Below are positions 47,331 through 59,343 of a stretch of 64,000 nt of DNA, piece by piece. The DNA lies in the NCBI GenBank assembly GCA_015039465.1, contig MU130319.1, positions 24,767 through 88,766 on the forward strand, read 5' to 3'. Position numbers and translations under genes: made by a program. The DNA comes from Phlegmacium glaucopus (lineage: Eukaryota; Basidiomycota; Agaricomycetes; Agaricales; Cortinariaceae). Numbering within the stretch: position 1 is the first letter of the stretch; the number at the start of each line of letters is the position of its first letter. A model generated the notes under the pieces. That model was not told the DNA's origin, made no database searches, and saw nothing but the letters and a program-made list of their open reading frames with translations.

Positions 47331-48504
47331 TATATTTTTAAATCCTTCTCTACCATTAAACATGTTGTCACTCAATTAATCAACTCACCACATAAATATT
47401 AATCACACTATTCCCAATTCTTTTATTTCATCTACATTTTTCTTATCTGAATGGTCATCCAAATCATGAGCACACCCAGAACATATTCCATAGAATCCCT
47501 TAAGCTTTCTTTTCTCTTCCTATTTTATTTACACTTCCACCTTACCTTTTCAGAAATAATTAATTCTTATTTTTTTCTCAAATACACTCTGATCATACTC
47601 TGTATGCCTGATTAAATGTATCTATTATACATTAAACTTCAAAATTGTAGCTAGGTTAATAGTAGGTAGCTCCACACATCCGAAATCCTAATACCAAATT
47701 ACATGTAGCCACAGGGATTCACTTTACTCCTCACCTGATTTAATTTGTCCCAATTTCTGACATTTCTTCAAATCTAGTATTTCCAGAAGCTGCCTCATTT
47801 TACCACTCACCTTTAATTATCTTCCCACTCATATTTTTATTGTAACCATCCTCCCATCCACTCAAATTAAAACACAGAAACAGACAAAATCTCTATTCAT
47901 GTTCTAATCTTCTTTTTTACTCTCAATTTATCTGACACTTTTCTTATGTTTTCCACTCACCTATTCTGTCACATCAACTGTGTATTTTATTTTTATTTTA
48001 ACCTTATATTCCTATATCTTCTCTTTCCATGTTCCTATTTCTTCATTTATTAACTCTGTAGATATGCCTACAGCAGAAACACCTCAAACAAATACCAAAC
48101 AAAAATAAAATTTAAAAATAGGAGGTTATTGTTGATTGAAAAAAGAATTACAGCAGATCCCAAAAGACAGTTCAAAAATGGGAAATTAACACAGAGAAAG
48201 ACTATATATCACAGCTCATTACATAGTAATCAGACTAGCAGATAGGATCTCAAAAAAGTGAAATTCAAACACATAAAATGAGCAGGTTACTGGCAGAGAA
48301 AGTTACTGCAATGTCACAGTTATGTCACAATTTGTGATGTCCATGACACTGGGCTACCTTTTGTCACACAGTATAATGGGATGATGGTGTAGGAGCAGCT
48401 GACCAATTATCAAAATGCTTACACATAAATCCAAAAACTGACAAATATATCCAGGATGCTTATACCATGCTTACAAACTAATCACTTTTCCAGGCAGTTG
48501 TTGC
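47331..48504. other. AT-rich, pyrimidine-biased sequence
   Basis: No gene is supportable. Texture and position after repeat F resemble the sequence after the second F copy (62870-64000), suggesting both belong to the same larger element. At about 48320-48380 are TGTCACA words like those in the oversized intron at 14.5 kb. Confidence 0.45.
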
Positions 48505-49801
48505 TATCATGCACCAATACTGATTGGTAGTGTGGGTAAAAAGCTTAAAAGTTGCCATCATGAAAATAAAGCAGACTTTGAATTCACCTGCCTGTTTTGG
48601 AAGCGGCCCTGAATCACATTCCTGGTTAATAAAAATCATTCATTCAACATTATCATCCTCATCGCTCATTATATTCTCAATGTCTCTTACTATGCTCTCC
48701 ATCATTTACACTATGATCCTGCACATCTACCATCTATTTATTCCTTGGCTAGCAATACAACAAAGCAATCAATCCACTATTCACATTGGCTCATGTTTGA
48801 TCATATCTATGGCCCATCATTTCAAGAACAGCCCATCTATGGATGCATCAGCTACATCTCCCATTATGTCAAAGGCTTTGTCATTGTTGTTGTGGCTATG
48901 GACCCACAAGTCTTTGCCTTAGCTATCTATCTTGCCATACCTCGCTCCTGGATCACACTCAGTCCCCTATCCTCACTCATCTACCTCTTATTTTATCATT
49001 CACTGCCAAAACCATCATTCACATGGTACCTGAAGCCTTCCCACCCTCTTTATGACAATTTAGGAAGTCCAGGGGGATCACGACTAAGCAGGAATTGCAG
49101 ATGAATCAGCAGCAGAGGATTATTCTTGCAGAGTGTCAAGTGTTATCAATGCTGCGCGACATGGGATCATGGGCAAGTAGTATTTTCTCGGGAACAAGGC
49201 TGCACCTGTGTTAACTCAGGACCTTTCACATTTTTGACATGACCACATGCCTATGGAGTCGATATATTTTTGCTATTGGACTATGTACACTGCCTTCTCT
49301 TCTTTTCTCTTGCACTTTGACACTTTACAGATTCTTTTACTGTTCCTTTTCTTTTCCATTGTTCTTTTCTTCTCGCAGCTGTCCTCTCTTCATCATTCTT
49401 CCTTTGACAGCGCGTACTTCTTTCTTTTTTATTGTTCTACATAGCCTCATCCTTAGGGTATAAATACTGCTCTTTTGTACCAGGATAGGTAGTTCAGTTC
49501 AATCCATTCTTACTTCCCTACAGTCATCATCTCAGTGGAATTCCAGTGAATTCCTCCCTCAAGTTCACTTTTTTTCAGCCTTTTATCTGTTTCTGTCCCC
49601 TCCTGTCAACTGCTATAGTCTTACTGAAGACTCTTTCACATTCATCCTCACCCTCCTTCATCTCTATTCTCACCCCCTACCTCTGTGTGTTACAAGTCAA
49701 GGTTACACCTTCCCTAAACGAACAACAGGGAGTCTCTTGACCTAAGGTCTGGTCCACTGCTCTCTGGTTGGTGTTATATAGTAACACAAACAATGATTTA
49801 T
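48505..49801 (+). mobile_element. LTR-type element (family C), copy 2
   Basis: It begins TATCATGCACCAATACTG and ends CAATGATTTAT and is colinear with 16945-18392. The flanks (GTTGC left, ACCAT right) do not match, so this copy was probably joined to family A sequence by recombination. The promoter-like TATAAATACTGC block is retained at about 49459. Confidence 0.78.
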
Positions 49802-49902
49802 ACCATTTCCCACATCTTCACCATAACAACCATTCTTTGTCATCTCTTTCCCATTATCAGTCAGCACACCAGTATTGGATTATTCACCCAAGAATGCATT
49901 GA
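49802..49902 (+). repeat. Family A LTR, left fragment
   Basis: ACCATTTCCCACATCTTCACC...CACCCAAGAATGCA matches 12757-12857 of the complete LTR. The match breaks off at the hAT-like element and resumes at 53081. Confidence 0.75.
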
Positions 49903-50434
49903 TAGGGATGCCAAAGTTCAGTTCAGTTCAGTTCAGTTCGGGACCCATTTTCTCAGAACCAGAATCAGAACCAGAACTGAACCAACAGAACCAGTTAAAA
50001 ATAGACTTTTCTTAGGATATCACCAATTAGACAAGAAATTCTCATTTTAAATTTTATTTTCTAACCAGCAGTTTGTAGTATTGGTGTTATAACTATGACA
50101 TCACTAAAAGTAGACATGAAAAGAAAAAATACTACTAAATCATTTTGCCAACTAGTGACAACATTGAATTGGATTCTTGCAATAGGAGAATATTAATATT
50201 AATAAAACCTGAAGTTATAAAGTAAATGAGACATATTATTGATTATGTACTATGCCAGACCAAAAAATGATGTACTTCTGATTGGAAATATATTGTGTTG
50301 GTGACTTGAATAAATATTTTCATTACAGATACAGGTACATTGTGCCATTTAACCTTTAAAATAATGCAAATAAGTAAATATATTACTTAAATGTTTGCCT
50401 TGGGATATAGTGGTTCAGAATAGTTTGAACCGAT

Positions 50435-51743
50435 ATAAATCGTTGTTTGTGTTACTATATAACACCAACCAGAGAGCAGTGGACCAGACCTTAGGTCAAG
50501 AGACTCCCTGTTGTTCGTTTAGGGAAGGTGTAACCTTGACTTGTAACACACAGAGGTAGGGGATGAGAATAGAGATGAAGGAGGATGAGGATGAATGTGA
50601 AAGAGTCTTCAGTAAGACTATAGCAGTTGACAGGAGGGGACAGAAACAGATAAAAGGCTGAAAAAAAGTGAACTTGAGGGAGGAATTCACTGGAATTCCA
50701 CTGAGATGATGACTGTAGGGAAGTAAGAATGGATTGAACTGAACTACCTATCCTGGTACAAAAGAGCAGTATTTATACCCTAAGGACAAGGCTATGTAAA
50801 ACAAATAAAAAGAAAGAAGTACACACTGTCAAAGGAAGAATGATGAAGAGAGGACATCTGCGAGAAGAAAGAAGAATGGAAAAGAAGAAGGAACAATAAA
50901 AAGATCTGTAAAATGTCAAAGTGCGAGAGAAAAGAAGAGAAGGCAGTGTACATAGTCCAATAGCAAAAATATATCAACTCCAAAGGCGTGTGGTCATGTC
51001 AAAAATGTGAAAGGTCCTGAGTCAACACAGGTGCAGCCTTGTTCCCGAGAAAATACTACTTGCCCATGATCCCATGTCGCGCAGCATTGATAACACTTGA
51101 CACTCTGCAAGAATAATCCTCTGCTGCTGATTCATCTGCAATTCCTGCTTAGTCGTGATCCCCCTGGACTTCCTAAATTGTCATAAAGAGGGTGGGAAGG
51201 CTTCAGGTACCGCGTGAATGATGGTTTTGGCAGTGAATGATAAGATAAGAGGTAGATGAGTGAGGATAGGGGACTGAGTGCAATCCAGGAGCAAGGTATG
51301 GCAAGATAGATAGCTGAGGAAAAGACTTGTGGGTCCATAGCCACAACAACAATGACAAAGCCTTTGACATAATGGGAGATGTAGCTAATGTGTCCATAAA
51401 TGGGCCGTTCTTGACATGATGGGCCATAGATGCGATCAAACATGAGCCGATGACCGATGCGAATAGTAGATTGATCGCTTTGTTGTATCACTAGCCAAGG
51501 GACAAACGGATGGTAGATGTTAAGGAGCATGTCGATAGTGTAAATAATAGACAACATAGTGGAAGACATTGAGCATATGATGGGTGATGAGGATGTTAAC
51601 GTTGAACGAATGATTTTGTTGACCAGGAACGCGATTCAGGGCTGCTTCCCAAAATAGGTAAGTGAATTCAAAGTCCACTTATTTTCATGATGGCAACTTT
51701 TAAGCTTTGTTCTCACGCTACCAATCAGTATTGGTGTGTGATA
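50435..51743 (-). mobile_element. LTR-type element (family C), copy 3, duplication CCGAT
   Basis: This is the inverted relative of 16945-18392, bounded by ATAAATCGTTGTTTG on the left and GGTGTGTGATA on the right. CCGAT occurs at 50430-50434 and 51744-51748. This perfect duplication fixes the family's true ends and confirms a 5-bp target site, so an LTR-type integrase is likely. Confidence 0.88.
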
Positions 51744-51869
51744 CCGATTCAGAACCAGTTCTCTGATTTCTGGCCAATTGAGAACCAGAGCCAGAACCAG
51801 AGAGGACATCTGGGATTTGGCAATTTGTTGATTTGGCGAATCACCAAATTTCCTAAAGTAGTAACACCC

Positions 51870-52123
51870 TGTCAGGGGATAACCCTGAGGTACATACCAT
51901 ATTCAATGTTTATATTTTATTCTTATTTCGACTTGCTTACATACTTATTTGCTACTGTTTGGCTACCACCTTATTTTGAGTAGTAGTCAGTAATCACTGC
52001 CTTATCTCATTATTAACTGGAACCCCCTACTTTACTAGCTTGTTGCTACTGTCACCTAGTCTTTACAGACTGTCTACTCTCCTTAGAGTCCCATTCTCCT
52101 CTTATATGTAGGTTGCCCTAACA
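51870..52123 (-). mobile_element. Solo LTR (family E), inverted, duplication CACCC
   Basis: The element is in minus orientation: TGTTAGGGCAACCTAC on the minus strand, ending CCCCTGACA. CACCC occurs on both flanks (51865-51869 and 52124-52128). It lies inside the family B element, next to LTR C copy 3. Confidence 0.88.
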
Positions 52124-53080
52124 CACCCTCCAAATAAACACAAACCTATGTTTCCACCTCTGTGCCATCCATTGGGCTGTCCTCATTGTGGCAACAAATT
52201 ACCCAGGTTGTGCAGTGTGGGTCTGCAAGGGGTGTTGTGGGTCTGGACAAGGCCATGTGGTGAGCTGGTGAGGCGGAGTTTACTATCACCAGTCCAGTGT
52301 TTGCAAACTTTTACAAATCAAGTCAGATATTTACCAAGTCTGCACCATTTTTCTTTAAACCTTTACTAGCAGAAATCCTAGCATCTAATGTACACAGCTA
52401 TGGTTATTATTTGGAAAGGTTGATGTTGAGGGGTAAGAATCAGGGTAGAAAATGTTTGAACTAGTTGTCATAGGAGGGTCACACTTAATCTCATGAAAGT
52501 TGAGACAGATTCTGATGGATTTTCAGACTCTGAGTAAATTCCAGTTGCCCCTAAGCATAGGCGCATTTCGGAGTTTGAATTTTGTTGACTATTTAGTCAC
52601 ACCAATTCATTTCACATCTTTCCTCAGAGCTCTGGGCCTTTCAAAGTTGTTCAATACATTATAATTTATTCAAGGAAAAAAGAACAGAGAAAAATGAGCA
52701 ATATTACGATGGTCAAGCCAGATTTCACTCTTTTTGATGATTTCATTACCATATTCTGTCCCTCACATGTAATGTAAACATGTAAAAAAAACTCATAATA
52801 CTGTGGGTATTGTTTTTATTGATGATATTCCAAAAAATTTGATTTAGTGATTTAGTGGTTGTGGAGATATAAAGCAAAAGTGTTGATTTTCAAACACTAG
52901 ACACATGATAGTACCAAAACAAATTCACGAACTGCCAAACTGCTGAAATTTCCAGATCCCAGATTTTTTGGAACCAGATGGCTGAGGCCGAACCAGAACC
53001 AGAACCAAACCAGAAACTTGGTTCAGTTCTGTTGGTTCTGGTTCTCTGGACTGGTTCAGAACCGAACTTTGGCATCCCTA

Positions 53081-53407
53081 GAATGCATGACCTTTCGTGA
53101 GCAGAAGGCAGCACTTTATATTTATCTTTCACATTTTGGTTGCTATTCCTTATTATTATTTAAGTACTCGAAGCTTGTATGTTTTCCTCAGTTTTGAATA
53201 TCAACTTAGTTTCCTCCTCTTGTTTGTCCTCTAAGTCACTGAGGCTTCCGTCTTGTTCCTTACTCTTCCAGTTCCAAAATCAGGACACTATAGGAGTTGG
53301 GTGGCACAGCACATATGCTGAGTCCATAGTCCTTTCCATTACTGTTCCGGTTCTGTTCTGTCTGTTCCAGAATTACTCCGACATTTTCCCTTTGTTTAAA
53401 CTTAACA
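53081..53407 (+). repeat. Family A LTR, right fragment
   Basis: GAATGCATGACCTTTCGTGAGCA to TTTAAACTTAACA matches the remainder of the complete LTR from about 12850 to 13178. It directly abuts the decayed end of NRPS-like gene 2. Confidence 0.8.
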
Positions 53408-53828
53408 ATTTGTACCTTTATAATAAATGCATTTTTGTCATTTGAGAAATGCCTCAGCCACCTTAATCAGAACAGATACAGGAGGGGGCAATGAGATGAG
53501 TAGTGCAGCATGTTTTCTTGGTGGCTGTGTTCTTATTGATGGGCCATCAATGGAACTATATATGCCCAGTCCCACTGTAGATCCTGTCAACAAAACCACT
53601 TTGGTATGTGCACCACAATGCATGGTAGAGCCAACTGGATGTGAAAGGGTGGTTGGGATGAGGTTGGAATAGGTTTTGATTTTGGAGACATAGTGCTTGC
53701 ATAGTGCTCAACCATCTTAAGCATGTTGTTGATCCATTTGGTTTGTATGTCAACAGGCTTGCCAAGCATGATTTGTCTGACGGCACACATCAATTGGTCC
53801 ACTGACAAGTTCTGGAATACGAAGTCAA
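53408..53828 (-). pseudogene. NRPS-like reductase 2, C-terminal piece
   Basis: Reading leftward, the frame VFQNLSVDQLMCAVRQIMLG (from 53820) is the linker after the thiolation domain. After a shift, KVVLLTGSTVGLGIYSS (about 53610-53560) is the glycine-rich start of the thioester-reductase domain. The rest of the R domain is unrecognisable, and family A sequence begins at 53407. It continues exactly from 54444 when the MITE is removed. Confidence 0.82.
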
Positions 53829-54443
53829 TAGGGTTACCAAAGTTCAGTTCAGAACTGACTCATGAACCTGAACTGAACTGAACTGAACTGATAATTCAGT
53901 TCAGTTCAGTTCAGGTTCAGGCTTTTAGAGATTTACGGTTCATGCAGTTCGAACTGAACTGAACTGCTGAACCGTTAGGTCCCAGAAGGCCAGGCAATTC
54001 TCTTCTTTTGACTTAACATTGTATGGAAAGTGATCCTTCAGTAATTTATGAACATTGGAATGGTTTGGCAGTCCTTTTGAGCATGAAATAATGGCTAAGG
54101 AAGGAGGTAATGGCCAGATTTGGTATGTGATGTTATTATGTCAGCATAGATCAGTACTGCCTATTTAGGAAAATAAATATAAAACAATAGTTTTCTGTGT
54201 TCAAAAGGAGTTCTGAGATCATATATGAGTGGAAATCAAGTGGCTAAGGGCTAAGGAAGGTCTTTGTACAATAAATTTTCAGAAAAAGGTAAAATTTCAG
54301 ATTTTATAATGGTTCTTCAGTTCAGTTCAGTTCGAACCAGTTCTTAAATGGTTCAGTTCAGTTCAGGACCATATGCAAACAGTTCAGTTCAGTTCAGGCT
54401 GAGGAGGTGAAGAACTGAACTGAACTGAACTTTGGTAACCCTA
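53829..54443. mobile_element. hAT MITE inside NRPS-like gene 2, duplication GAAGTCAA
   Basis: The 615-bp element begins TAGGGTTACCAAAGTTCAGT and ends with the complement. GAAGTCAA is perfectly duplicated at 53821-53828 and 54444-54451. Subterminal CAGTTCAGTTCA arrays relate it to family B. Removing it joins LADLPLDF to VFQNLSVDQL in frame. Confidence 0.95.
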
Positions 54444-56375
54444 GAAGTCAAGAGGAAGGTCAGCTAGAGTGGTGGGTAAATTCAGTGCAGCAGCTTTGAG
54501 GGGGTTCTGTAAGGCCATACAAAGGCATGTAGCTTGGAGACTGTCAATCCCGACTTCAAAGAAATCAACAGTGTCACCTCCAGGCATCAAAATAAAATCA
54601 GCCTTCCCCTGTGTACACGACAAAATCAAATCTCTAATCACCTTTCTCAGCTCTTCGTCATCCCCTCCATCCTTGAGCACAGGCAAAGGATCGACACTGC
54701 CAGCAAACGCGGACTCTGCCTTATTACAGCAATCCTTGATCTCCTTTTCAAAGGCAGGATAGTTGGCTTTACCAGCCAAACTACCCTTGTCGGTACGCAA
54801 GAGCGGTTTGGTGGAGGAGTTGGTGAGGACGATCATGTTCATCGAGATCTTTCCGTGTGAGTCAGTGATATCGTTTCCATGCTCGACGTAGAGGTTGAAA
54901 GTCTCCATGAACTTGGCCTCTCCCTCAGGCGAGGAGTATTCGCCAGCAAAAGCCTCTGAGATCCCAATCAATGATGCCCGACCCTCGCCGAAAGTTAGAA
55001 CGTCCTTGACGGCCGGATGCTCCACCGTCGTCTTCGAGGTTGATGTCAGAGCGGGGGAGGAGATAGTGCCGGTCGTAGTCTGCTGGGATCGGTTGTATGA
55101 GTGCGATTGCCCCTATCTCAGTCGCCCCTGAGGTAATAGGACTCGAGTTAATAAAGGCGAAATAGTGTTGTATGGAATAAACTTGCCCCAGTGATTTAGC
55201 AGCTTCACCCCGTTCGCAACCAACTCGGAACCAATGTGTTCTTTCATGGGCGCACCGCCTATAGCGATGAAATCTAGTGTCTTAAGAACTGGAAGCGCAT
55301 CGAGTTCCTTCATGATTAACATGTCTTCTAAAATTGGAGGGACTGACATCATGTATCGTGCTTTGGTGTAATTTAGCGCAGCGAGAGTTGATCGTGCGGT
55401 TAGGATTATGGAGGCTGGTGGTAATATGCATGGCATACCGATGGACGGCGCTAAAGATGGAGCAAGGAGACCAAAGCCCTGTTGATAAGAATGCATGAGC
55501 GAAAATAAAAAATATTTTAACGCTGAAACTGACGTGGTATAATGGAAGAGTGGACATATTGTACTCAAACGGTTCATTTTCTCCGGCGTACGATGACAGG
55601 CAGCATACAAGAGGAGGTAAGACGGTGCATGGTAGATGGGTTTCGGAAGTCCAGTCGTTCCAGAGGAGTGCATGATGACCCCACCGAGTTCGTTGTGAAC
55701 ATACACGGGAGGGACTTGCAAACCTGCAAGAGCCGGGTGTTCATGGTTCAAAAAGTCTTCGTAACCTAATGCATCTATGAATGAAGGTTGCTTGGCCACG
55801 TCAAAGTCGGATTGGGATGCTATGATGTTGCTGGTCTCTTTGGACAGTCGGAATACTTGGGTGTTGACTAAGATAGTGGATGCAGAGATGGTTTTGGGAA
55901 GATGGGCGCCGGTGGCAACAGGGATTAGACGTGCAGATAAACCTATAAGCACAGATTATCAGAGGTTGGTTTTGGCGATTGCAGTCATATTAACTGAGAT
56001 ACCAATAGAGCAGCGATGTATATATAGATACTGATATCACTTCCAAGCAGGATACCGACAGGCGGAGGGTATTTCCCTCCTTCCTGACGGCCATTTGTGC
56101 TTCCTGAAGCAATCACCCAAGCACAGTATCGCTCTACCGCAGACTGCAATTGGCTAAATGTAATCTACAAGGTACAGCCTGAGTGCCTTCTCCAGCGTGT
56201 GCTTGGAGACAAAATATGCCATCTGGGTTGTGTATCGCATTGAACTCGATGGGCTCTGGAACGGAAGATCATGGTGTACTAGGCAGGTTCGGTAATGATA
56301 TGATAGTCTGGGAATACACTCGCTGCCCAGGGTTTCAAAGGGTGGGAGGTTGACGAACTAGGAGGATGGAGACAT
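54444..56375 (-). pseudogene. NRPS-like adenylate-forming reductase 2 (A and T domains)
   Basis: Reading leftward, about 56350-56030 gives NLPPFETLGSECIPRL and FSQLQSAVERYCAW...PPPVGILLGSD, the N-terminal A domain. A candidate ATG at 56375 is followed by an in-frame TAG after five codons. The long exon 55952-55187 has IMHSSGTTGLPKPIYHAPSY (A3 core) and DFIAIGGAPM. A GC-AG intron (55128-55186) then joins NHWG to ATEIGAIALIQPIP, the A5 motif. After DINLE the frame jumps to EHPAVKDVLTFGEGRASL with some 60-80 residues missing. LRTDKGSLAGKA closes the A domain and GIDSLQA (about 54520) is the carrier-protein serine site. The MITE at 53829-54443 follows. It faces NRPS-like gene 1 across the TE block and is divergent from the FAD monooxygenase. 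Confidence 0.85.
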
Positions 56376-56918
56376 TGCAGGAGATATTAATCGCAGTTTC
56401 GGACCCTCTACACAGACTCCGGGTGGCTCAAAATTTACCAGGATTAGGATTTAGCAAGAGAAAAAAAAAGCAGGCAGGTAGGAGACGTCCGTTGGTCAAA
56501 GTGGGTTGCCATTGGGAAAATAGACTACATACTCGAGTTGAAACCTTTAATTTTAAACATAACCAAGCTCATGTCACGGAGTACACTGTGGTGTATTGCC
56601 ACAGTTTACACCTTCAATCAAGGGGTATGCAAAAGCAGAGAAAATAAACGACCTTGATTTTAGACAGTAAATGACCTGGGGAATCTGAAGTGAGTTCGCT
56701 GATAAAGTGTCTGGCTACTTTAGTAGATTGTGGGAAAAAATTTTGACCCCCCTATTTTTTCTTCTCTCAATAGAGTTTTCAACTCCCCACGGAAAAACTT
56801 CGGACTTGCATTTTTCAATCTCCCAGCCGTCGTGTCTTATGCATACGCCTTGCCTTCAAAATGGCCGAGTCTGCCTTCGCACTACGTCCCTCTATCTGAC
56901 TTCTTCTACTGCCAACAC
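56376..56918. promoter_or_regulatory. Divergent spacer between NRPS-like 2 and FAD monooxygenase
   Basis: This 540-bp region separates the two starts. A decoy ATG at 56861 repeats the 11 bp ATGGCCGAGTC of the real start at 56919 but reaches a stop after 12 codons, so it could act as a short upstream ORF. No TATA box is assignable. Confidence 0.45.
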
Positions 56919-59343
56919 ATGGCCGAGTCCGTTTCATGCAGTGAATCTTACGAGGTGGTCGTTGTTGGCGCTGGTAATCCTCTTTTCCGTCTTATGTTTT
57001 CATACTGAGGGCTCTATTTAATTCAGGACCTGCTGGTCTGATGACCGCCACCATCCTCGCCCGCATGGGTGTTAAAGCTCTCGTCATCGACAGTGCAGAC
57101 CATCGAGGACACGAATATGGTCGTTCCGATGGCTTCCACCCCAGGTGAACGCATCCACCACCCTCCTACTTGACCACCTTTTCTAACTCCCCCCTTTACC
57201 CACATGTAGATCCATGGAACTCATGCAAAGCCTTGGCGCACCTATCGAGCAGCTCGAACACATGGGCAAGAAGCTCTATGGCCGGACCTTCTGGGAAATC
57301 TCAGAAGACAAAAAACAACGCACCGCATTCGCCAGATTTTACCCCGAGTTTCTCGACTTCGACAAGGACTACTCCCTCGCCGTCCGTCAGGGTCTGATCG
57401 AACAGGTCCTCATTCACGATTTGGAGAATCACGTCGATGGAGGATTTAGCGTGCAGTGGAATTGGGCCTTTGGCTCTATGGTCCTCCCCAACCCTGGGTC
57501 GGACGAGTTGAGCACCGTTAAAATCTGCAACACGAAGACCGGAGAGGAGAGGGTGGTATCAACAAAATATGTCATTGGATGCGACGGTGCCCGCTCTTCT
57601 GTACGTCGTTGGGCATCGAAGGACTTTGGTGTCAAGTTGGAGGGTGCTTCTCTCCCCGTAACATGGTGTGTGCTGGATGCTGTCGGCCTGAAGAGTGATC
57701 ATCCAGATTTGGAGCGATTGTGGTAAGGTCTGAGATGCGTCATGAACTCTTTCATTTACCGTATTCTCTTAGCATTGTGTGATCCACCAAAGGAATCGTC
57801 CTCGTCATACCTCGCGAGCCCATCAATGGTAAACCGGCAGCCCGGTTTGATATCCAGGTCGAGAAGTCGAAGGAGGAGACGACAGAAGCAGAGGCTACCA
57901 GGCTAATCAAGCAAATTTTCCATCCTTTCACAGTCGAGTGGGATGAGGTGAATTGGTGGTCGATCTATGATGGTAAGTCCGCTTTGCTTCGCAAACCACC
58001 CTCTGCTGATGTAAAATTTAAATCTCAGTTGGTCAGAGGATCATCAACAAGTACAGTATCGACAATAAAATATTCTTTGTTGGCGATGCTTGCCATACAC
58101 ACAGTCCGCGAGGTTCGTCCTTTTCATCCTCTTTCTTCTAATCCTCATATAAAAATCCATTATAGCCGGCCTCGGTCTCAACACTGCCCTCCTAGAAGGC
58201 CAAAACCTCGCCTGGAAACTTGGCCTCGTCCTCGGCGGCGTAGCCAAACCCGAGATCCTAAGCACCTATGCATCCGAACGTCACTCCGTCGCTAAGGAGC
58301 TCATTGAAATGGACAGGCAGCTCGTCACTATCTACGCGGATCTGGAGAAACTGAACACAGACAACTTTGTGTCGGAAGAGACTGCTGCGTGGTTGAAGAA
58401 GCTGCAAATATTCCAGGCTAAGAACTATGCCGTAAGTTCATCACCCTTTAACTGCTTGATTCTACATTGATATTGTTTTTTTCTTCTTTAGTACCAAGCT
58501 GGCGCATCCATTGTATATTCTCCCAATATGCTCGTCGTCACTCCCGACGGCAATCCAGACTCAATGGTCATCGGCCAGCCCGGTGTAGCAATTGGATCGC
58601 GTACCCGCCCAGCAGTCGTCACCCGACTCTCTGACTCTGTCCCTGTACCCATCCTCCCACAGTTTGATGGTCGCTTCACCATCTATATACTCACAGGCGA
58701 CTTGGAGAAGCCGCAGAGGCTGGATCAGCTCAAGAGCATCGACGAGTATGTCCACTCAAGGGAAGATGGGTCAATCTTTGGGAGATATGGGAAGGACATT
58801 ATCGTTGAGGACAAGCCAAAGGCGAAGAGGATGCCTGCGCTCAGGATTCCTCAGACTTCAATCCCCTCGTCTCTCCTGTACAAAGCAGAGGAAGGAGCCA
58901 ACTTCCCGGAGGGCCGTGTCCTTTATTCGTACGACTACGACGACATCCCACAGATCACCGCCGAGTACCTCGCTCGTCCTCACTCACTCTTCCGCATCTC
59001 GGTGGCTGTCACCAACCCCATCTCGAGTCCCACAATCCAAGACACACTGATGCCTCTACTATACCCCCTCGCTTCGGCACCGGCAGCTTCCAAGAACTCA
59101 CACGTCCTCCAACCTGCGCATGTGTTCTGCGACGATGTGCCTGTTGTATCACCTTATAGACAGACGGCACCGGAGAAGGGGTTGGTGTTTGAGCACCCGT
59201 TACATGCCAAGTGGGGTGTGGATGTGAAAGTGGGTGCAGTGGTTGTTGCAAGGCCGGATGGACATGTTGGTTTGAAGGTGCCTGGTGTGGGTGTTGAGCA
59301 GTGGATGAGTGTCGAGAGGTACTTTGAGGGTATGTTGGTTTGA
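56919..59343 (+). CDS. FAD-dependent phenol-2-monooxygenase-type hydroxylase
   Basis: Exons are about 56919-56973, 57027-57144, 57210-57722, 57773-57972, 58029-58112, 58166-58431 and 58492-59343. The first intron splits the Rossmann motif VVVVGAGPAGLMTA, which fixes the start. CDGARSSVRRW is the DG motif of flavoprotein hydroxylases. FFVGDACHTHSPRAGLGLNT is the GD motif that binds the ribityl chain. The C-terminal third (from about 58640) resembles the thioredoxin-like dimerisation domain of phenol hydroxylases. The enzyme would use NAD(P)H and O2 to hydroxylate an aromatic ring in the cytosol. One defect is visible: after the intron ending at 57772 the frame reads C-I-V-TGA (57780-57782) before STKGIVLVIPRE. 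Unless splicing avoids it, this is a nonsense codon. Its position beside an NRPS-like gene suggests a tailoring role. Confidence 0.85.

Larger units (their letters stand above)
49903..53080. mobile_element. hAT-like element (family B), copy 2, with nested LTRs
   Basis: TAGGGATGCCAAAGTTCAGT opens the element and the complement of TAGGGATGCCAAAGTTCGGT closes it. GAATGCATTGA on the left and GAATGCATGAC on the right resemble an imperfect target duplication. Two LTRs sit inside (50435-51743 and 51870-52123). GGTTC/GAACC clusters occur next to both ends and beside the nested LTRs. No transposase is recognisable. Confidence 0.82.

Noticed and set aside
49546..50690. Near-identical open frames at 49546 (+) and 50496 (-)
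   Set aside because: They are the same stretch of LTR family C in inverted copies; the similarity reflects the repeat, not a gene family.
53427..53672. Plus-strand 81-codon open frame
   Set aside because: It is antisense to the decayed reductase domain of NRPS-like gene 2.
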